DNA from: Phyllobacterium sophorae
Lineage (GTDB): Bacteria; Pseudomonadota; Alphaproteobacteria; Rhizobiales; Rhizobiaceae
Length of the DNA stretch: 64,000 nucleotides
Assembly (NCBI RefSeq): GCF_003010965.1
Contig: NZ_PGGM01000011.1
Coordinates: 62,001 to 126,000 of the forward strand
Direction of reading: 5' to 3'
Shown one piece after another: positions 16,393 through 25,291 of this stretch (position 1 is its first letter; each line of letters opens with the position of its first letter). The notes beneath the pieces were generated by a model. That model saw only the letters and a program-made list of their open reading frames with translations. It had not been told where the DNA came from and did no database searches. The position numbers and the translations under genes were made by a program.

Positions 16393-18549
16393 TCACACCC
16401 TCCGGAATTCGTGCTGGTCGATCGGCAGCGACCGGAGCCGCTTGCCGGTTGCCGCGAAGATCGCATTGAACAGTGACGGGGCGACACCCGGCGTGCCGAC
16501 CTCGCCTATGCCGCCTGGCGCTTCCGAACTCGGAACGATGTATACCTCGATCTTTGGCGTTTCGTGGATTCGCAAGACGGGAGAGTCGTCGAAGTTGCTC
16601 TCGACGACGGCACCGTTCTGGACAGTTAAGCGCCCGTAGAGTGCCGCGCTGAGACCATAGACGATGCCGCTCAATATCTGCGCGTCCACCGTGTCCGGAT
16701 TGACAACCTGGCCACAGTCGACTGCAAAGACGATGCGATCGATCTTGAGTTTTCCGTCGTCCCCGACGCTTACCTCAGAGATCATCGCAGCGAAGCTGCC
16801 AAAATCCTCCGACAGGGCGATCCCCCTTCCCTTGCCCCGAGGCAAGGTATTCGTCCAGCCGGCTTTCTCTGCGGCCAGATCAAGTGCACCGATGAGACGC
16901 GGCTTATGCTGAAGCAGCCGCCTGCGGTACTCGAGCGGATCGATCTTTGCGGCATGAGCCAGTTCGTCGATGCCGCCTTCGATCGGGGGGATGTTGCGCG
17001 TGGCACCGACGCCGCGCCAATTACCAGTCAACATTCCGTCCGGAGCCTCGTGGCGCACGAACTCGGTATATTTGTTCGGGATCGCGTATGACGACTCTGC
17101 ACCGCCCATGATGTCAAGGTCAATGCCATCGCGGGTAAAGGCCGGCAGCCAGCGCGCCATGACGGCGGGACCAATCACGCGATGCCGCCATGACATGGGC
17201 AGTCCGTCTGGACCGAGCGTTGCCGTGATCTTGCTGTAATTAAGATATCGATAGCAGTCGTGGCGGATGTCCTCCTCGCGGCTCCAGGTGACCTTTACTG
17301 GACCATCCACCTGTGTTGCGATCTTCGCCGCCAGAATTACGCCGTCGACATCGAGCCTTCGGCCGAAACCGCCACCCAGAAGGTGATTATGAACAACAAC
17401 CTTATCCACAGGAAGGCCCGTGACGTCGGCCACGGCCTGCCGCGCCCGGCCCGCCACTTGGGTGCCGACCCACACGTCGCAACTGTCCTTGCGAACGTGA
17501 AGGGTGCAGTTCATAGGCTCCATCGCCGAATGCGCAAGGATCGGGAGGCGGTAGACGAATTCGTGAACCGGCCCGTTTTCAGCTTCGGCCTTCGTGACAT
17601 CGCCTTCATTAATGTGAGGCAAGGCTTTGCCGCTGGTCGTCGCATCCTCCGCGCGCTTCTCGAGTTCGGCCAATGAAAGATCGCCGCTCGGACCAGCGTC
17701 CCACTCGATGGCAATCGCGGCAAGCCCCTTGCGCGCAGCGCCGGTATTGTCAGCCACCACCGCAACCGCGTCCTCGATGCGGACGACCTGTTTGACACCC
17801 TTGACCGCCATTGCTGGCTTGTCATCAACGGATCGCAGCTTGCCACCGAAATGGGGACAAATCGCGATAGCCGCGTAGGACACGCCTTCCGGACGGGCGT
17901 CGATACCGAATTTTGCGGTTCCGTTGACCTTCTCAGGGCTGTCAAGACGCCGGATGGGCTTGCCGATAAGCTTAAAGCTCGATGCAGCCTTGAGCGGCAC
18001 TTCCTGCGGAACCGCCTGGGATGCTGCAGCCTGGATCAGGCTGCCATAGGCAGCGCGGCGACCGCTTGCGGCATGAATGACTTGCCCAGCCTCAGCCGTG
18101 CATGTTTCAGGCGAGACGCCCCAACCACGCGCCGCAGCGTTCACCAGCATCACACGGGCGCTGGCACCTGCCTTGCGCATCTGCTCGTAAACACCGCGAA
18201 TGGCAAGGGAACCGCCTGTGATCTGGTCGCCCAGCAAGGGATTTGCGTAACGGGTAGGATCAGCAGGCGCATGCTCCAGCACCACCTGTTCGAGGGTGAC
18301 TTCGAGTTCTTCGGCGAGCAGCATCGCCACTGAAGTGTAGATACCCTGCCCCATCTCCACGGAAGGCATGATGAGCGCAATTTTGCCATCGGCGGGAATG
18401 CGAATGAAGGGGTTTGGTTCAAGGTCGCCCGTAGCAGCCGATGAAAGCGATGGCTGCAATCCAATGATCAGGCCCGCTCCTGTGAGCGATGCGCCGATCA
18501 GAAAGTGGCGGCGCGAGACGGAAACGTTGACTTTGTCATGAATCGACAT
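16393..18549 (-). CDS. Molybdenum hydroxylase large subunit, isoquinoline 1-oxidoreductase beta type
   Basis: A 718-residue molybdopterin-binding subunit of the xanthine dehydrogenase superfamily. A twin-arginine signal (SRRHFLIG, about residues 13-20) indicates Tat export with its cofactor. Visible family motifs are VEMGQGIYTS near residue 65, GGGFGRRLDVD near the middle, and the catalytic-glutamate loop GGIGEVGTPGVAP near the C-terminus. The family oxidises aldehydes or N-heterocycles, inserting oxygen from water. It pairs with the [2Fe-2S] subunit encoded 4 bp upstream and the di-heme cytochrome just downstream. The substrate is unknown. Confidence 0.93.
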   Translation of the reverse strand: MSIHDKVNVSVSRRHFLIGASLTGAGLIIGLQPSLSSAATGDLEPNPFIRIPADGKIALIMPSVEMGQGIYTSVAMLLAEELEVTLEQVVLEHAPADPTRYANPLLGDQITGGSLAIRGVYEQMRKAGASARVMLVNAAARGWGVSPETCTAEAGQVIHAASGRRAAYGSLIQAAASQAVPQEVPLKAASSFKLIGKPIRRLDSPEKVNGTAKFGIDARPEGVSYAAIAICPHFGGKLRSVDDKPAMAVKGVKQVVRIEDAVAVVADNTGAARKGLAAIAIEWDAGPSGDLSLAELEKRAEDATTSGKALPHINEGDVTKAEAENGPVHEFVYRLPILAHSAMEPMNCTLHVRKDSCDVWVGTQVAGRARQAVADVTGLPVDKVVVHNHLLGGGFGRRLDVDGVILAAKIATQVDGPVKVTWSREEDIRHDCYRYLNYSKITATLGPDGLPMSWRHRVIGPAVMARWLPAFTRDGIDLDIMGGAESSYAIPNKYTEFVRHEAPDGMLTGNWRGVGATRNIPPIEGGIDELAHAAKIDPLEYRRRLLQHKPRLIGALDLAAEKAGWTNTLPRGKGRGIALSEDFGSFAAMISEVSVGDDGKLKIDRIVFAVDCGQVVNPDTVDAQILSGIVYGLSAALYGRLTVQNGAVVESNFDDSPVLRIHETPKIEVYIVPSSEAPGGIGEVGTPGVAPSLFNAIFAATGKRLRSLPIDQHEFRRV

Positions 18550-18553
18550 CGCA

Positions 18554-19012
18554 TCACCCCGCCTTTGCCGCTAGCTTGATGGCCGCCCGGATGCGTGGGT
18601 AGGTCCCGCATCGGCAGATATTTCCGGCCATGACAGCATCGATATCGTCATCTGTCGGCGACGGATTGGCAGCAAGGAGCGCAGTGGCGGACATGATTTG
18701 TCCGGACTGACAATAGCCACACTGCACGACATCGATTTCCAGCCAGGCCCTTTGTACCCGCGCCCCTTCGGCAGTATCACCAATCGCTTCGATCGTGGTG
18801 ACAGGCTTGCCCACCGCGTCACCGACCGGCATTACGCACGACCGCACGGGTATGCCATCGACATGCACGGTGCAGGCACCGCACATTGCAATGCCACAGC
18901 CGAATTTCGTACCGGTAAGACCTATGGTGTCACGAAGGACCCAAAGTAGTGGAATGTCATCATCAACATCGACGGCATAATTAGTGCCGTTAACCAAAAG
19001 ATTTTGAGACAT
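18554..19012 (-). CDS. [2Fe-2S] small subunit, isoquinoline 1-oxidoreductase alpha type
   Basis: A 152-residue two-domain iron-sulfur protein. The plant-type ferredoxin cluster is ligated by the cysteines of [17 protein letters not shown] and a downstream RSC; the second cluster uses CGYCQSG and CRCG. This layout is standard for small subunits of molybdenum hydroxylases. The start at 19012 (MSQNLLVNG) has GGGGA upstream and fits homolog length; an upstream start would add 16 unlikely residues. It is the first gene of the operon and passes electrons from the Mo subunit to the cytochrome. Confidence 0.93.
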   Translation of the reverse strand: MSQNLLVNGTNYAVDVDDDIPLLWVLRDTIGLTGTKFGCGIAMCGACTVHVDGIPVRSCVMPVGDAVGKPVTTIEAIGDTAEGARVQRAWLEIDVVQCGYCQSGQIMSATALLAANPSPTDDDIDAVMAGNICRCGTYPRIRAAIKLAAKAG

Positions 19013-19369
19013 GTGATCCCCGGCTGAACGCCGTCCCCAACGAACAACAGCAACAACCAAAAGTAGCGAAAACCGCGTGGCGGCGCAATCTTAAACCACT
19101 TAGCGCCACATGCCCGGACAGGAACGATACCGAATGCATGGGGCATGAGGAAGCCGTCTTACCATCCGATCCGTCCATAATGGACCGTGAGCTGCCATCG
19201 GTAAGGTCTCCGGCGCGTCAAAACTGCCATCGGGCATCGCCTGAATTTGAAACGGGTTGCAAATTTTAGGCAGATTCTAACGAGCCGTGGCCGCAGATCG
19301 GCCGCTTCAATCGCCGGTACACAAACAAGAACTCCATGAAATCTTTGTTTTTATTATATAAAATTCAAT
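19013..19369. other. Intergenic region upstream of the first Ior operon
   Basis: About 360 bp with no gene I can support. It should hold the promoter of the Ior operon (minus strand), but no clear -35/-10 pair or operator stands out. The last 50 bp (around 19330-19370) are strongly AT-rich. Confidence 0.4.
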
Positions 19370-19531
19370 CTAGTTAGTCCCCGTGTCGATCCACAATTCG
19401 TCAGCATAAAAGTGATCACCACCATCGACAACCTCGATACCAAATGTTGCCAACACTGCTTGGTAGAACCTCTTGCTTTCAGCGAGATTGGCAGAATGAA
19501 GGTGGTCGATCAGCCGTCGCTTGAGTTCCAT
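19370..19531 (-). pseudogene. Truncated VOC/glyoxalase-family gene
   Basis: A 53-codon frame beginning MELKRRLIDHLHSANLAESK and containing a FYADELWID segment. It matches the first half of a glyoxalase/bleomycin-resistance (VOC) protein, where these residues form the first beta-alpha-beta-beta module with a metal-ligand histidine in DHLH. Normal length is 120-130 residues, and the frame stops at TAG before the second module. An AGAGGA site lies upstream. It is most simply a truncated remnant, part of a cluster of broken genes at 19.4-20.1 kb. Confidence 0.6.
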
Positions 19532-19556
19532 AATGATATCCTCTCTCCATGTTTGC

Positions 19557-19835
19557 GTATTGCGATCAGGTCAATTCCCATAGGGCTGGTGGTCGATCAG
19601 AACGAACTCTATAACTTCCTCGGCGATGGTGAGATGGCGCTGAAATATCAGCTACGGGCAAAACAGCTGGATCCCTTCCTTCCCGCCGATTGCCGTGAAC
19701 TGGAGGCTGTCGCTATTATATCCTCGGACAATACGCAGACACGGTTGCGGTCGCGGCACAGTTGTCGAGGGCGACGCGCATTGCGGCCGCTTACCGCGTC
19801 GCAGCATACCGGTACCCAGGCGAGACCCTGATCGC
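19557..19835 (+). pseudogene. Remnant of a TPR-type (cyclase-associated) protein C-terminus
   Basis: On the plus strand one frame reads NFLGDGEMALKYQLRAKQLD, a tetratricopeptide-like helix pair. After a frameshift near 19715 another frame continues with YYILGQYADTVAVAAQLSRA and AAYRVAAYRYPGE. The pattern of aliphatic and small residues (LG-x-Y-x2, A-x-LDPF) is that of TPR repeats at the end of rhizobial class III cyclase proteins, like the intact gene at 61582-63423. No start codon or catalytic domain is present. This is a decayed fragment; the parent family is an inference from the repeat pattern. Confidence 0.45.
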
Positions 19836-19837
19836 GC

Positions 19838-20085
19838 CAGGCGCTCCGGTCCGATCCCTCGCTAGGATCGACTGCGTGCCGGTGGGAAACAGCAACAAGC
19901 TTCTTCACATCTTCCTGCTTCATGGCTGAGATGATCATTTCCAATACCAGCGTAATTTGGCGGATCGTTCGCGTGCGATAACGATGTCGGCCCAGCGCAG
20001 ACAGCACTGCATCAGATCCGCGAACGCTTCCCGGTTTTCCGGTTGCTCCAAAGAGAGTTACGTTCAAATTGCATCTGTCATGCAA
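19838..20085 (-). pseudogene. Internally deleted NAD(P)-binding (NmrA/SDR-like) gene
   Basis: The frame starts with a Rossmann dinucleotide loop (NVTLFGATGKPG), then jumps directly to a segment that normally lies about 60 residues further on (RGSDAVLSALGRHR), followed by ISAMKQEDVKKLVAVS, the next strand of NmrA-like NAD(P)-binding proteins. The second strand, helix and third strand are missing, and the continuation after about residue 85 has no resemblance to the family. It reads as a gene with an internal deletion and a broken 3' end. Homologs act on NAD(P)H-dependent sugar-nucleotide or quinone substrates; this copy is unlikely to work. Confidence 0.6.
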
Positions 20086-20127
20086 ATGCCTCTCGCGAGG
20101 ATTTTGTGTAGAGGCAGGCTCTTTATG

Positions 20128-20874
20128 TTACCGCGCGGCGTCTATAATTGAGCCGCCGTCGGGGGTGAGGCTGGAGCCGGTGACGAACTGCGAATCCTTG
20201 CTGGCGAGGAACAGGACGACCGGAGCGATGTCATCTTCTGGAGAGCCAAAACGACCGAGTGCACTGGCTGGCGCGGGTACATTCTTGGCCGCCGCTCCCC
20301 AAGTGTCCGCTATCGGCAGAATATTGTTCACCGTGATTTTATCAGCGCCCCATTCATGCGCCGCCGTGCGGGTAAGCGCGCGCACGGCCTCTTTGGCCAT
20401 GTTGTATGGACCGTACCCCACCAGTCCTATGATACCAGCCATGGAGCCGAAGTTGATGACCCGGCCTTCTCCACTTTTTTTGAGGTGGGGATAGCAGGCT
20501 TGCATGAATCGCAGATACGCGATGGGTCCTGTGTCGAAGTTGCGTTGCAATTGCTCGACCGGAAGTTCGATGACCGGAGACAGGACAGCGGAACCATCGA
20601 ATGCGTTGTTCACGAGAATGTCGATCCGGCCGTAGGCGGTCACGACTTTGTCGACCGCAGCCTTGATCTGATCTGTGTCGCCGACGTCGCAGACAATACC
20701 GAGCGCCGTGCCGCCATCTTCGACGATATCTGCAACAACGCGTTCGACGCCCTCGGTCGTTCGCGAAAGAACTGCAACCTTGGCACCTTCAGCGGCTAAC
20801 AGCTTTGCGGTGGCGCGACCTATGCCACGGCTTGCGCCAGTGACGACCGCCACTTTTCCGTTGAGTCGATTCAT
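20128..20874 (-). CDS. Short-chain dehydrogenase/reductase
   Basis: A 248-residue classical SDR. The cofactor loop is TGASRGIG (12-19), the NNA motif is in LVNNAF (88-92), and the catalytic residues are Ser144, Tyr157 and Lys161 (YNMAK). A segment TPDGGSIIDA near the C-terminus is usual for FabG-like members. The start at 20874 is preceded by a GGAGA site. It lies 40 bp after the DoxX-like gene on the same strand, and both face an HxlR regulator across a 154-bp gap, which suggests control by that regulator. The substrate is unknown. Confidence 0.92.
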   Translation of the reverse strand: MNRLNGKVAVVTGASRGIGRATAKLLAAEGAKVAVLSRTTEGVERVVADIVEDGGTALGIVCDVGDTDQIKAAVDKVVTAYGRIDILVNNAFDGSAVLSPVIELPVEQLQRNFDTGPIAYLRFMQACYPHLKKSGEGRVINFGSMAGIIGLVGYGPYNMAKEAVRALTRTAAHEWGADKITVNNILPIADTWGAAAKNVPAPASALGRFGSPEDDIAPVVLFLASKDSQFVTGSSLTPDGGSIIDAAR

Positions 20875-20914
20875 GTTTGTCTCCACTTGATAAGGGTAGG
20901 GGATTGCTGCGGTG

Positions 20915-21307
20915 TCAGCGCACCGCTGCTTGAACGTAAGGGGATGGCACATCTCGGGTATCGTTTTGCGTAACGAACGAGGTGATCATGAGAACAAGGC
21001 CAATGACTGCAGGCAGAGCTGCCAATGGCTTGCGAACACCGATATGCGCCAAGCCAGATAGAAGCAGGTGAAAAAAGATGCCGGCATAGGCGAGGTCGCT
21101 AAGCGGCACGCTGACGCGCGAAAGGATCGCGACGGGGCCGAAGATCTTAATGACGATCAAAAACCACACGAGGTAAGGAGCCTTATACCCAAGCTCCGCC
21201 AGAACCCCGCGAACCCAGTCTGCTTTCGTGACATACATAAAGGCCGATGTCAGATAGAGAAGGGACAAAAGCGCCGTGCTGATCCAGTATGCATAGTATC
21301 CAGTCAT
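20915..21307 (-). CDS. DoxX-like family membrane protein
   Basis: A 130-residue inner-membrane protein with four hydrophobic helices, matching the DoxX/DoxX-like layout (WISTALLSLLYLTSAFMYV at the N-terminus, a GYKAPYLVWFLIVIKI segment, then two more helices). These small proteins often accompany redox enzymes and may connect them to the quinone pool. The start at 21307 has AAGGA seven bases upstream. First gene of a two-gene operon with the SDR, divergent from an HxlR regulator. Confidence 0.88.
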   Translation of the reverse strand: MTGYYAYWISTALLSLLYLTSAFMYVTKADWVRGVLAELGYKAPYLVWFLIVIKIFGPVAILSRVSVPLSDLAYAGIFFHLLLSGLAHIGVRKPLAALPAVIGLVLMITSFVTQNDTRDVPSPYVQAAVR

Positions 21308-21335
21308 AGTCTCATCCTTGTCGCTAGCTGCCCAG

Positions 21336-21345
21336 CAACATGTTG
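21336..21345. promoter_or_regulatory. Candidate operator, 10-bp perfect palindrome
   Basis: CAACATGTTG reads the same on both strands. It sits in the divergent gap between the DoxX-SDR operon (start 21307) and the HxlR gene (start 21462), 28 bp upstream of the DoxX start. HxlR proteins bind inverted repeats, so this is a candidate site, but a 10-bp palindrome is weak evidence alone. Confidence 0.3.
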
Positions 21346-21461
21346 TTTATCGAGTCTATCAGTTTGTATTTGGAGCACTTTTTACTGCGCCCCTGGTGGG
21401 TGAATTGAAAATGTCGTTTAAGATCGAATATTGCAAGTAGGATGAATTACTGGTGGCTAGT

Positions 21462-21842
21462 ATGGAAATGAAGACTATGGTCGATGAAGAAATCAATATG
21501 CATGAGGAAATGCGACGCGCCTTCGCACTGCTTTCGGGCAAGTGGAAGCTCGAAATCATGTGGCTGCTTAATCAGCGGGTCTACAGATTTGGGGAACTGA
21601 GGAAGGCCATACCCGGCATCACCCAACACATGCTGACGGTACAACTGCGCGAGCTCGAAGCAGACGGTCTTTTGTCCCGAACCATCTTTGCGGAGGTTCC
21701 TCCACGTGTCGAATATGAGATTACGCAAAAGGCGCGCGGGCTCGGCCCGACGATGGAAGCGCTGACTGCGTGGTGGAGGGAGTATGGAAAGAGCGTTCCG
21801 ATTAAACCCAGCGCGCGAGGCAGGAAGTCTAAAATTGCCTAA
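21462..21842 (+). CDS. HxlR family transcriptional regulator
   Basis: A 126-residue winged-helix protein. The HxlR core is visible: LLSGKWKLEIMWLL (recognition-domain entry), RFGELRKAIPGITQHMLTVQ and LRELEADGLLSRTIF, then the wing VPPRVEYEIT. HxlR regulators respond to electrophiles such as aldehydes and quinones, some through a cysteine; this one has no cysteine in its N-terminal part. It is divergent from the DoxX-SDR operon and probably controls it. Start chosen at ATG 21462; a GTG nine bases upstream is possible. Confidence 0.9.
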   Translation: MEMKTMVDEEINMHEEMRRAFALLSGKWKLEIMWLLNQRVYRFGELRKAIPGITQHMLTVQLRELEADGLLSRTIFAEVPPRVEYEITQKARGLGPTMEALTAWWREYGKSVPIKPSARGRKSKIA

Positions 21843-21845
21843 CAG

Positions 21846-23087
21846 CTAGGACGAAATACCGACGCGCGTAAACAGCCAGAAGAGCAAAGCAGCCAAGCTG
21901 AACGTTGCGCCGAGGATTGAAACGCCAGTCCAGCCGAAATTTGCATAGAGTGTGGTTGAGAAGATGGCTCCGAGCGCGCTGCCTGCCGAATAGAATACCA
22001 TGTAACCGCCAACCAGGCGGCTACGTGCTTCAGGGTGACCAGCAAAGATCAGGCTCTGGTTGGTGACGTGGACCGCCTGAACTGCAAAATCGAGCAGGAT
22101 CACGCCAGTAGTGAAGGCGAATAACGATTGCGGCAAAAAGCCGATGGGAAGCCATGACAGGGTGAGCAAAGCAAGGGATAGACCCGTTGTCCAGTGCGCT
22201 AACCCGCAATCTGCAAGACGCCCGGCGCTGCTCGCCGCTAACGCGCCAGCCAGTCCGGCTAATCCGAACAGGCCGATTTCGGTGTGCGACAGCCCAAAGG
22301 GCGCGGCCCTCAGTGGCAAGACCATCGCGGTCCACAGTGTGCTGAAACTTGCAAATATGAGAAAAGCGAGGACCGCCCGCTCACGCAAGTGCCGTTCCCG
22401 AATGAACAGAACGAGGACGGATTTCAGGATCGTGCCGTAGCTCTCCGTGCCGACCATCGGAACATGTCGTGGCAGGACGCGTGAAATCAACGCCCCCAAA
22501 ACGATCATCAGCAATGCGGATGTAACATAGACGGCTCGCCAGCCTCCCAGATCGGCCAGCATCCCTGACACGAAGCGGGCGGAAAGAATTCCAATGACCA
22601 CGCCGCTTGTCACAAGGCCTACGGCGCGGCCCCGTTCTTGGGGAGGTGCGAGAGTCGCGGTGAAGGCCACAAGTACCTGCACTACAACTGCGAGAAGGCC
22701 CACGGCTAACATGCCAGCGAAGAGGATAGCCGCACTTGGTGCAATGGCGACCACAGCCAGCGCGGCTGCCGACAGAAGAATTTGAGCGATAATGAGCTTG
22801 CGGCGGTCAACAAGATCGCCCAAGGGAACGATGAACAAAAGCCCTGTAGCGTAACCGATCTGCGTCAAAGTAATGACGAATCCAATGGCGGGTAAGCTGA
22901 TGGAAAAATCCGCCGCCATAGTGTCGAGCAGCGGTTGCGCGTAGTAGATGTTGGCAACGCTGATGCCGCATGTCACGGCAAAGATCAAAACCAACCATTT
23001 GGGCAAGCAGGGAGCTAGCTGGAGTTGGGATTGCGCGTCGTCTGCTTGGTTCTGGAAGCGTTCATTGACTGTCGTGGTCGTGCCCAT
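21846..23087 (-). CDS. MFS transporter
   Basis: A 413-residue protein with 12 predicted membrane helices. The N-terminal helix ends in GISVANIYYAQPLLDTM, a signature of the YnfM/AraJ-like branch, and loop 2-3 carries the MFS A-motif GDLVDRRKLI. A paralog of the same branch is at 53889-55094. It is divergent from an HxlR regulator at 23185, with a palindromic operator between them, so it is probably an exporter induced by a toxic small molecule. An AGGA site precedes the start. It converges with the first HxlR gene, with only three bases between the stops. Confidence 0.92.
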   Translation of the reverse strand: MGTTTTVNERFQNQADDAQSQLQLAPCLPKWLVLIFAVTCGISVANIYYAQPLLDTMAADFSISLPAIGFVITLTQIGYATGLLFIVPLGDLVDRRKLIIAQILLSAAALAVVAIAPSAAILFAGMLAVGLLAVVVQVLVAFTATLAPPQERGRAVGLVTSGVVIGILSARFVSGMLADLGGWRAVYVTSALLMIVLGALISRVLPRHVPMVGTESYGTILKSVLVLFIRERHLRERAVLAFLIFASFSTLWTAMVLPLRAAPFGLSHTEIGLFGLAGLAGALAASSAGRLADCGLAHWTTGLSLALLTLSWLPIGFLPQSLFAFTTGVILLDFAVQAVHVTNQSLIFAGHPEARSRLVGGYMVFYSAGSALGAIFSTTLYANFGWTGVSILGATFSLAALLFWLFTRVGISS

Positions 23088-23141
23088 GTTCGTGGTCCTC
23101 GTTTCTAGTCTTATAACAAGACCACTTGCGGTGCGGCGAAT

Positions 23142-23162
23142 CTAGTTCTATTTTAGAACCAG
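23142..23162. promoter_or_regulatory. Candidate HxlR operator, perfect inverted repeat
   Basis: GTTCTA (23145-23150), TTT, TAGAAC (23154-23159) form a perfect 6-bp inverted repeat around a 3-bp centre. Outer bases CT and AG extend the symmetry to 21 bp with one mismatch pair. It lies between the divergent MFS and HxlR genes, where an autoregulatory HxlR site is expected. Confidence 0.55.
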
Positions 23163-23184
23163 AATCATGTTGGAAATGAGCGCT

Positions 23185-23637
23185 ATGAAACGGAAGAGTT
23201 TTCGAGAGGCTGAATGCCCTGTGGCGCGGAGCCTGGATGCGATAGGCGACTGGTGGTCGCTTCTGATCGTCCGCGATGCGTTCGACGGGATCAAACGCTT
23301 CAGTGAGTTCCAGCAAAATCTCGGCATCGCCAAAGGTATGCTAACGACTCGCCTACGCGATCTTGTAGAGGCTGGCGTTCTTAACCTAGCGCCCGCCTCC
23401 GATGGAAGCGCCTATCGTGAATACGTCCTGACGGACAAAGGGCGCAATCTGTTCCTTGTTATCGTCGCTCTACGGCAATGGGGGGAAGATCATCTTTATC
23501 GCGAGGATGAAAAGCATTCCGTTCTGGTGGATGCCGATGAAAGAAATCCGGTTTCGCGGCTCACAGTATATTCAGCTGACGGTCGCCAACTCGCATGGGA
23601 CGAAACTCGCATCGTCGCAGCCAATGGAGCGCAATAG
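23185..23637 (+). CDS. HxlR family transcriptional regulator
   Basis: A 150-residue winged-helix regulator with the motif CPVARSLDAIGDWWSLLIVRDAF, where the cysteine near residue 10 is the position used for electrophile or redox sensing in some HxlR proteins. Then come RFSEFQQNLGIAKGMLTTRLRDL and the wing region YREYVLT. The start at 23185 is chosen from homolog shape; in-frame ATGs at 23167 and 23176 are alternatives, and none has a strong ribosome-binding site. Divergent from the MFS exporter, with the inverted repeat at 23142-23162 just upstream. Confidence 0.88.
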   Translation: MKRKSFREAECPVARSLDAIGDWWSLLIVRDAFDGIKRFSEFQQNLGIAKGMLTTRLRDLVEAGVLNLAPASDGSAYREYVLTDKGRNLFLVIVALRQWGEDHLYREDEKHSVLVDADERNPVSRLTVYSADGRQLAWDETRIVAANGAQ

Positions 23638-24047
23638 GATGCAGTCCGATGGGCTGCAATCTCAGAACAGCTATCAAAACTGCCAATACAACCTGTCCCC
23701 AATCCCATTAGATACCAGACTGGATACGACTGGCAAGACCATCATCGTCGTCGTACAAATCATCATATGCCGAGAAATCTTCATCTGGGACTGGAAAATT
23801 CTTGGCTGGTGGGCGAAACAAGCCCGATAAGGCCCGTCACAGCGATGGCACCGATCTCCTGTCACTCACTACGCGGCACGTCGTCCGATGGATAAACATC
23901 GGACGCCCTTTCAGCCGGACGAGCGAATTAAAATCGGGCGACATTGCGCAAACACAGGCCTTTTATTCAAGAGAACTGCGGAAGTCGATCGTACAGGTAG
24001 ATTGATGTTCGTCGTAACCATCCGATTCAAAATTGCTGGAGTTTGCC
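23638..24047. other. Intergenic region
   Basis: About 410 bp with no supported gene. A short inverted repeat TGCAG-N9-CTGCA occurs just after the HxlR stop (about 23640-23658) but has no T-tract. Open frames here read as low-quality translations. The promoter of the isochorismatase-like gene should lie at the right end, but I cannot point to it. Confidence 0.4.
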
Positions 24048-24677
24048 ATGGCCGCTAAAGCCCACCTCATTGATCCATCGGAGTGTTGTCTGCTGCTCAT
24101 CGACCAGCAGGCGGGGCTTGCGTTTGGTGTTGGCTCCGTTGACCGCCAAATGCTGCTGAACAACGTTGTGGCGTTGGTCAAAACGGCAAAAACATTTGAT
24201 ATCCCGATCATTGTTTCAACCTCGGCAACCAAAGTCTACAGCGGTCCGTTGATGCCCGCGATCAGCCAGCATATACCGGACGTGAAAGTGATTGACCGAC
24301 GCAATATGAATGTTTGGGAAGACGAAGCTGCGGGAAATGCTGTGATCGATACAGGGCGGCGGCACTTGATAGTTTCCGGACTTCTAACGGAAGCTTGCGT
24401 GTCATTTCCCGTATTGTCTGCACTTGGGGATGGATATGATGTTTCAGTGGTGGGTGATGCCTGCGGCGGTTTGACGGTTGCCAGCCACGAACTTGCGCTG
24501 CGCCGCATGGCATCGGCTGGGGCAACCATGACATCCTGGATACAGGTCCTGCTCGAATTGCAGAGGGATTGGACAAGACACGAAACCTATGAAGGGGCTC
24601 GCTCGATTGTCGAGACCCATGGCGGTGGTTATGGCATAGGCCTGTCCTATGCCCGCGATATGATCCATCCCGTATAA
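24048..24677 (+). CDS. Isochorismatase-family hydrolase (YcaC type)
   Basis: A 209-residue cysteine hydrolase. Asp19 in LLLIDQQAGL, Arg84 and Cys117 in GLLTEACVSF fit the catalytic set of YcaC-like proteins, whose substrates are mostly unknown. The C-terminal half has the LALRRMASAGATMTSW segment usual in this subfamily. Start 24048 is preceded by GGAG at six bases. It is monocistronic and on the opposite strand to its neighbours. A second member of the same subfamily is at 34817-35470. Confidence 0.9.
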   Translation: MAAKAHLIDPSECCLLLIDQQAGLAFGVGSVDRQMLLNNVVALVKTAKTFDIPIIVSTSATKVYSGPLMPAISQHIPDVKVIDRRNMNVWEDEAAGNAVIDTGRRHLIVSGLLTEACVSFPVLSALGDGYDVSVVGDACGGLTVASHELALRRMASAGATMTSWIQVLLELQRDWTRHETYEGARSIVETHGGGYGIGLSYARDMIHPV

Positions 24678-24928
24678 TCGCAGCTACGGTTGATATCCCG
24701 CACGGCAAGTCTTGCTGGCGGACACGTTGACTGGGGCTTCAAGACCGACAGGTTCCAGTGCATCTAACTGATTTCCGGGAGTCCCACGAAAGTTGTCGGA
24801 GGACCCCGAGATCAAGTAAAGTCATCGATCATGGGTCTCAATCGGGATTGACCATCGCACTGTTGCCCACCTGCCATCGCTGGCTGGTCATCTGATATTC
24901 GGACTTCACACACTCGTTCTGGAGAGAT

Positions 24929-25171
24929 TTAACCGTCGTCCTCCACGCCAACCTCGGGGCGGTCTCCTCCACTTACGCTTTCCCGTCGCCAGATCCCGTC
25001 TTCGGTCTCGTAGCTGATCTGGGCATCCTGACCGCCAACTTGTTGTCGGCGAGCTGCTTGCTTGGCCGCTCCCAATGCCTTGTCGTGGGTCGGAAACGTT
25101 TCAGACCAGACGTCATCGAGGCGATAAGCCCAACCACCGTCGTGGGCGTGAACATGGTAAGTTAGCTGCAT
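24929..25171 (-). CDS. Small DUF2188-like protein
   Basis: An 80-residue protein beginning MQLTYHVHAHDGGWAYRLDD, with SETFPTHDKALGAAKQAA in the middle. This pattern (short beta hairpin with GGWAY, then a helix with Ala repeats) resembles DUF2188-type proteins common in rhizobia and abundant under stress. A GGAGA site lies five bases upstream. Function unknown. It is not obviously linked to the Ior operon downstream (120 bp gap). Confidence 0.72.
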   Translation of the reverse strand: MQLTYHVHAHDGGWAYRLDDVWSETFPTHDKALGAAKQAARRQQVGGQDAQISYETEDGIWRRESVSGGDRPEVGVEDDG

Positions 25172-25291
25172 AACGTCTCCAATATTTTAGATTCTAAACA
25201 CATTCGCCCCGATGTCAGGGTCTAATTTGCGCTCTGGTTTTAGCAAATGCGCGGTAATGGTGATTTAAGCGACCGGACTTCCGAGGTACAT

